A stretch of DNA of 7,244 bases from GW2011-AR18 sp038046085 (GTDB lineage: Archaea; Nanobdellota; Nanobdellia; SCGC-AAA011-G17; GW2011-AR18), in the NCBI GenBank assembly GCA_038046085.1, contig JBBSWW010000027.1, positions 1 to 7,244 of the forward strand. The letters run 5' to 3'. The notes below the pieces were generated by a model that worked only from the letters and a program-made list of their open reading frames with translations, was not told the origin of the DNA and made no database searches. Below, in pieces: positions 4,192 to 7,244 of this stretch; positions within the stretch are counted from its first letter, which is position 1, and each line of letters begins with the position of its first letter. The position numbers and the translations under genes are program-made.

Positions 4192-4992
4192 ATGGATTCT
4201 GATATTGCTTATTTAATAGGTAAGATTATGGGTGATGGACACTTAGAAAAAACACTAGGTTCTTGCTATTTTATATCTTCTAATTTATCAGATTTATTGC
4301 TTATTAAATCATTTATAATAACTGTTTTTAATATTGAAGAAGCACATATATTTTTAATTCCACCTCATGAAAGTAGTTCTAGTTATAAGTTAAGGATAAA
4401 CTCAACAGCATTTTGTAGGATGTTATATAATTATGGAGCTCCTAAAGGAAGAAAAGTAAAAGTAGAGTATTTTGTACCTGAATGGATAATAAAAAATGAT
4501 TCTAGTTCTAAAGCTTTTCTTCAAGCACTTCTAGAGGATGAACTAAGAACGATAAAAATAAGAGAAGCAAGTCATGCTAACGAACCAATGCTTAAATTAT
4601 CTAAAATGCCTAATCTAATCACTAGTCATGAAGTTTTTATGCGACAGATAAAAGATCTTCTTAATTCCTTTGGTGTAAGTTCATCTAATATTAGGACAAT
4701 TAAAGGTAAAAAAGATGCAAAAACTTTAGATACTTATTTTATCATTAATGGGAATAAGAAGAATATTATAAAATTTAAAGAAAATATTGGTTTTAAGTTC
4801 AATCAAGAAAAAATAAACAGTTTGGATCATTGTTATAATATTTTAATTAAGACATTAAATAATAGAAAACCTATCTATGATAAAAATGAGATAATGAAAT
4901 TAAGAAAAGAAGGTTTTAGTATAAGAGTAATTGCTAAAAAATTAAATATAGGTGTTCATCCTGTACGTAACGTGATTTCAAAAAACTTATAA
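4192..4992 (+). CDS. Free-standing LAGLIDADG-like protein with C-terminal HTH
   Basis: The protein has 266 residues. Residues 6-19, AYLIGKIMGDGHLE, match the first LAGLIDADG helix with acidic D15 at its end. Residues 109-119, FLQALLEDELR, match a second, degenerate helix in which both glycines are lost (A112, E117) but D116 remains. Each is followed by beta-rich sequence, as in the two-repeat monomeric form. The C-terminal part, about 228-264, contains YDKNEIMKLRKEGFSIRVIA and then KKLNIGVHPVRNVI, a helix-turn-helix pattern like that of resolvase-type domains. Known relatives include homing endonucleases, which cut DNA, and domesticated DNA-binding versions. Loss of the second glycine pair makes the latter possible. 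It is not inside an intron: it has its own TATA box and starts 75 bases after the intron-bearing tRNA gene. No SD is visible. Confidence 0.75.
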   Translation: MDSDIAYLIGKIMGDGHLEKTLGSCYFISSNLSDLLLIKSFIITVFNIEEAHIFLIPPHESSSSYKLRINSTAFCRMLYNYGAPKGRKVKVEYFVPEWIIKNDSSSKAFLQALLEDELRTIKIREASHANEPMLKLSKMPNLITSHEVFMRQIKDLLNSFGVSSSNIRTIKGKKDAKTLDTYFIINGNKKNIIKFKENIGFKFNQEKINSLDHCYNILIKTLNNRKPIYDKNEIMKLRKEGFSIRVIAKKLNIGVHPVRNVISKNL

Positions 4993-4994
4993 AT
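4987..4994 (+). promoter_or_regulatory. TATA box of the lipoprotein gene, overlapping an upstream stop
   Basis: TTATAAAT is centred 24.5 bases before ATG 5015. It contains the TAA stop (4990-4992) of the preceding gene. The ATG at 4999 is closed by TGA after four codons, so it is not the start. Confidence 0.6.
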
Positions 4995-5014
4995 CGTCAT
5001 GAATATTTATTGAT

Positions 5015-5587
5015 ATGAAAAGTTATCTTTTAATATCTTTAGTTATTTTAGTATTAATCTTGTCTTCTTGTTCTAATCAAGCGCTAGATAAACCTCAGGA
5101 TAGATGTGATACTTGTCCCTCTCCAGGTTCTTGGTCATATTGTGCTGACTCCATGAAGACTAGGAATAGTTACAAATGTTCTTCTGATAATGATTATGCC
5201 TGTGAAGCTTATATTGAGCAATCTGAATGTAAGACTGAGTTATCTTTCAAAGGTCAATTTATGGATGTTAAAGTTTCTCCTTTTGCAGAGGATCATATTG
5301 AAGGCATGATTAAAGTTGAAGCTTTTTCTGTTCCTTCAGAAACTGATCTTGTCACTTTCATGCTTGTTCCTGCTGATATTAAATTAGATAACTTGACTGA
5401 TGCTGATCGTGCCAGACTGCTTCAAAGTTTTGATGTTGAATCTACTTATGGCTGGAGTGCTATTTTTGATACTTTAAAAGTTGAGAATGGTTTTTTCAAT
5501 ATTGTAGTTTTCCCTTCATCTAAGAATCATTCTCCTGATAAGCCTTGGCTTGATTGGGCACAGACTCAGGTTGTTGTAAAGAATTAA
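5015..5587 (+). CDS. Cysteine-rich predicted lipoprotein
   Basis: The protein has 190 residues. The N-terminus has a single lysine, a hydrophobic stretch (residues 4-16, YLLISLVILVLIL) and then LSSC, a lipobox with C19 as the probable lipidated residue, so it should sit on the outer face of the cytoplasmic membrane. Next is a compact region with six cysteines (31, 34, 43, 55, 63, 72), enough for three disulfides and reminiscent of small secreted Cys-rich modules. From about 75 on the chain has no cysteine and alternates hydrophobic residues, like a beta-sandwich (for example LVTFMLVPADIKLDN and GFFNIVVFPSS). I do not recognise the family. ATG 5015 is placed 24.5 bases after a TATA box, consistent with a leaderless message. 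It converges with the ferredoxin gene, with only 12 bases between the stops. Confidence 0.75.
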   Translation: MKSYLLISLVILVLILSSCSNQALDKPQDRCDTCPSPGSWSYCADSMKTRNSYKCSSDNDYACEAYIEQSECKTELSFKGQFMDVKVSPFAEDHIEGMIKVEAFSVPSETDLVTFMLVPADIKLDNLTDADRARLLQSFDVESTYGWSAIFDTLKVENGFFNIVVFPSSKNHSPDKPWLDWAQTQVVVKN

Positions 5588-5599
5588 TACTAACAATTT

Positions 5600-5824
5600 T
5601 TAATTGACTATTTTTATTATTCTTGTAGGACAATCTCTTTCTGCCATCTCATTTGCTTCTATCTCTGTTTTGTCTATTATTAATATGTCTGTCTCTCCTT
5701 TTCTTAATGAATTTTTTAATATTGCTTTTCCATCATCTTTTGATAGTTCCCACTGGTTTGGTGCATGTTCTACACATGTTGCGCATCCTATGCATCTCTC
5801 TCTGTAATGTAGTATCTTTGTCAT
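5600..5824 (-). CDS. Single-cluster [4Fe-4S] ferredoxin
   Basis: The protein has 74 residues, small and acidic, and carries electrons in the cytoplasm. The cluster motif is C11-x2-C14-x2-C17 in RERCIGCATC, with the distant fourth ligand C65 in ERDCPTRIIKI, where the Cys-Pro pair is typical. Only one such set is present, so it holds one cluster, unlike the two-cluster clostridial ferredoxins. The ATG overlaps the stop of the U32-family gene as ATGA, and AAAGGA (5828-5833) lies just three bases upstream, so the two are probably translated together. That makes the ferredoxin a likely electron donor or partner of the U32 protein. From memory, the E. coli U32-family tRNA hydroxylase TrhP depends on a ferredoxin, YfhL. 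That parallel is my inference for this pair. Confidence 0.9.
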   Translation of the reverse strand: MTKILHYRERCIGCATCVEHAPNQWELSKDDGKAILKNSLRKGETDILIIDKTEIEANEMAERDCPTRIIKIVN

Positions 5825-7059
5825 TTTTCCTTTAATATGAATACTCTGTCATTTCTTCTTAGTTTTTCTTTTATTGGTATGGTAACTTTTTCATTTTTCT
5901 TCGCATGTTCTGTCTTTTCTTTTTCTATCATCATATCTTTGATTCTTGTCTGTACTACTCCTGTTGTTGGTCCTGTTATGAGTAATTCATCATCTTTATT
6001 CAGCATTCCTGATTGTATTTCTATCTCTGCTATTCCTGTTTTGTTATAATAATTATTCACTTTTCCTAATAATATTTTTTCTCTTGTTGCTTTTGATCCA
6101 TATGCTCCTGACCATTCTCCTAGTTTCTTTCCTAGATAATATCCTCCTTGCCAGAATCCTCTGTTGTAGACTTTTTCTAGTTCTTTTATCCAGTTTTTTA
6201 TTTTATCTTCTGTATATGTTTTATTGTAATAACTATCTATTGCCTCTTTGTATGCTTTTGTTGTTGTATAGACATATTCTGGTGGTTTTCCTCTTCCCTC
6301 TATCTTGAATATGCTTGCTCCTGATTCTATTAACTTGTCTATGAATCCTATTGTGCATAAATCTTTTGGTGACATTATATATTTGTTATCTATTACTAAT
6401 TCATCTCCTGTCTCTTCATCTGTCACTTTGTATGATCTTCTGCAGTTCTGTAAGCATGATCCTCTGTTTGCTGATGAGTTGTATGTTGCTAGGCTCATAT
6501 AGCATTTTCCTGATACTGCAACGCATAATGCTCCGTGTACGAATATCTCTATCTTTACTAATTCTCCATTTGGTCCTTTTATTTCCTGTTTTTTTATCTC
6601 ATCACATATCTTCTTTATCTGGTTTAATGTTAGTTCTCTTGCCAATACTATTGTGTCTGCATATCTTGAATAGAATTTTACTGCTTCTGTATTTGCTATG
6701 TTCATCTGTGTTGAGCAGTGTACTGTCATTCCTATTGATCTTGCATACTCTATTGCTGAAGTATCGCTTGCTATTACTGCTGTTATTTTGTTCCTCTTTG
6801 CTTCATCACATATCTTTTTCATCAATGTCATGTCATGGTCGTACATTATAGTGTTTAATGCGATGTATGTCTTGACATTATTTTCCTTGCATATCTTTGA
6901 AATTTCTGGCAGGTCTTTTAATGTAAAATTATTTATTGACCTTGCTCTCATATTTAATTGTTCTATTCCAAAATATATTGAATCTGTTTTAGCTTTTATA
7001 GCTGCATTTAGTGTTTCATATGATCCTACTGGTGATGTTATTTCTACATGTTTTTGCAT
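5821..7059 (-). CDS. U32-family protein, probable Fe-S hydroxylase (TrhP/RlhA/UbiU-like)
   Basis: The protein has 412 residues. The annotation name peptidase U32 is historical; studied bacterial members hydroxylate tRNA U34 (TrhP), 23S rRNA (RlhA) or ubiquinone precursors (UbiU/UbiV). The N-terminus, ITSPVGSYETLNAAIKAKTD, and the block DSIYFGIEQLNMRA begin the barrel. The U32 signature spans 171-190 (EIFVHGALC then GKCYMS), followed by SSANRGSC. Cysteines C179, C186, C202 and C235 (in MSPKDLC) have the spacing of UbiU-type [4Fe-4S] ligands, and C206 is an extra one. FKIEGRG at 251-257 is also conserved. From about 330 a small beta-barrel domain follows (KVNNYYNKTGIAEIEI, ITGPTTG). A TTATAA box lies 25.5 bases before the ATG. 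The overlapping ferredoxin gene supports a redox role. The substrate in this organism is unknown. Confidence 0.88.
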   Translation of the reverse strand: MQKHVEITSPVGSYETLNAAIKAKTDSIYFGIEQLNMRARSINNFTLKDLPEISKICKENNVKTYIALNTIMYDHDMTLMKKICDEAKRNKITAVIASDTSAIEYARSIGMTVHCSTQMNIANTEAVKFYSRYADTIVLARELTLNQIKKICDEIKKQEIKGPNGELVKIEIFVHGALCVAVSGKCYMSLATYNSSANRGSCLQNCRRSYKVTDEETGDELVIDNKYIMSPKDLCTIGFIDKLIESGASIFKIEGRGKPPEYVYTTTKAYKEAIDSYYNKTYTEDKIKNWIKELEKVYNRGFWQGGYYLGKKLGEWSGAYGSKATREKILLGKVNNYYNKTGIAEIEIQSGMLNKDDELLITGPTTGVVQTRIKDMMIEKEKTEHAKKNEKVTIPIKEKLRRNDRVFILKEK

Positions 7060-7081
7060 AAAAATGTAGTATTGAGAAATC

Positions 7082-7087
7082 TTATAA
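7082..7087 (-). promoter_or_regulatory. TATA box of the U32-ferredoxin operon
   Basis: Read on the minus strand, TTATAA is centred 25.5 bases before the ATG at 7059. It predicts a leaderless transcript and makes this a separate unit from the gene ending at 7109. Confidence 0.55.
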
Positions 7088-7108
7088 CGTTTATGTTTTG
7101 GTTTATAT

Positions 7109-7244
7109 TTACTTTTTAAACTTCTCGTATGCTTTTGATACTTTTGAATTCCAGAAACTTGGTAATGGATTAGATATAAATCCTTTGTAATTATGTGAAT
7201 AAATATATGTTAGTCCTTTGTCTTCTTTATATTTCTCAAATTCT
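7109..7244 (-). CDS. 3' end of an unrecognised gene (partial)
   Basis: On the minus strand an open frame enters from the right edge and runs for 44 complete codons to a TAA at 7111-7109. The visible tail is basic and aromatic: it contains GLTYIYSHNYKGF, then NPLPSFWN, and ends with the lysine-rich KAYEKFKK. No signal peptide or motif can be judged from so short a piece, and I do not recognise the family. The frame is uninterrupted and the gap to the next gene (49 bases) holds a promoter, so it is likely the end of a real gene. Its start and main domains are outside the window. Confidence 0.5.
   Translation of the reverse strand, partial: EFEKYKEDKGLTYIYSHNYKGFISNPLPSFWNSKVSKAYEKFKK

Noticed and set aside
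4192..4992. A large intron or intein containing the LAGLIDADG-like frame
   Set aside because: The tRNA is complete and terminated upstream of it, and no host gene sequence brackets the frame; it has its own promoter and stop.
5837..7069. Several plus-strand open frames rich in Leu, Ser and Cys that look like membrane proteins
   Set aside because: They are antisense shadows of the U32-family gene; the T-rich complement of an AT-rich gene yields artificial hydrophobic frames. The minus-strand gene has clear family motifs.
1..7244. CRISPR array, insertion sequence or phage module
   Set aside because: No spaced repeat series, transposase, integrase or terminal inverted repeats were seen. The only direct repeat is the duplicated promoter pair.

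Overview
The window is AT-rich and reads as archaeal. Most transcription units have a TATA-like box (TTTAAAAA or TTATAAAT type) centred about 24-26 bases before the start codon with no leader, which is the archaeal leaderless arrangement. Shine-Dalgarno-like sequences appear only before downstream genes of operons. One tRNA gene carries bulge-helix-bulge type introns. Small genes, very low GC and a minimal gene style suggest a DPANN-type archaeon (for example Woesearchaeota, Pacearchaeota or Nanoarchaeota). That lineage is inference, not something the sequence proves.

Layout, left to right. The 3' end of an unrecognised gene (1-230, +) is followed by a secreted protein with a possible SCP2-like C-terminus (276-719, +), then two small paralogous proteins (779-1078 and 1131-1433, +) whose 3' flanks and downstream promoters are near-duplicates. 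A three-gene nucleotide operon follows: an IMP dehydrogenase family protein (GTG start, 1497-2939), an RdgB/HAM1 non-canonical NTP pyrophosphatase (2936-3475) and a dUTPase (3462-3935). The reading frames overlap, so the three are probably translationally coupled. A tRNA-Leu(UAA) gene (3983-4116) with its own promoter and an oligo-T terminator comes next, then a free-standing LAGLIDADG-like protein with a C-terminal helix-turn-helix (4192-4992) and a cysteine-rich lipoprotein (5015-5587). On the minus strand, convergent with these, are a U32-family protein (5821-7059) and an overlapping single-cluster ferredoxin (5600-5824). The 3' end of one more minus-strand gene (7109-7244) closes the window.

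The most striking element is the tRNA-Leu gene. It is 134 nt long but only makes a normal 86-nt class II tRNA if three tiny introns of 13, 19 and 16 nt are removed, after positions 8, 21 and 37. Each junction can be drawn as a bulge-helix-bulge or bulge-helix-loop motif. The predicted 9-nt 5' leader is complementary to the D-arm and extends the helix that frames the first intron, so the leader looks like part of the splicing substrate. The leader pairing competes with the pairing needed for the second intron, which suggests ordered splicing.

The operon genes work together on purine and pyrimidine nucleotide supply and clean-up: XMP formation (or possibly GMP reduction), removal of ITP/XTP, and removal of dUTP. 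The U32 protein and the ferredoxin form a probable Fe-S-dependent hydroxylase pair. The remaining genes are hypothetical, with only localisation or fold hints.
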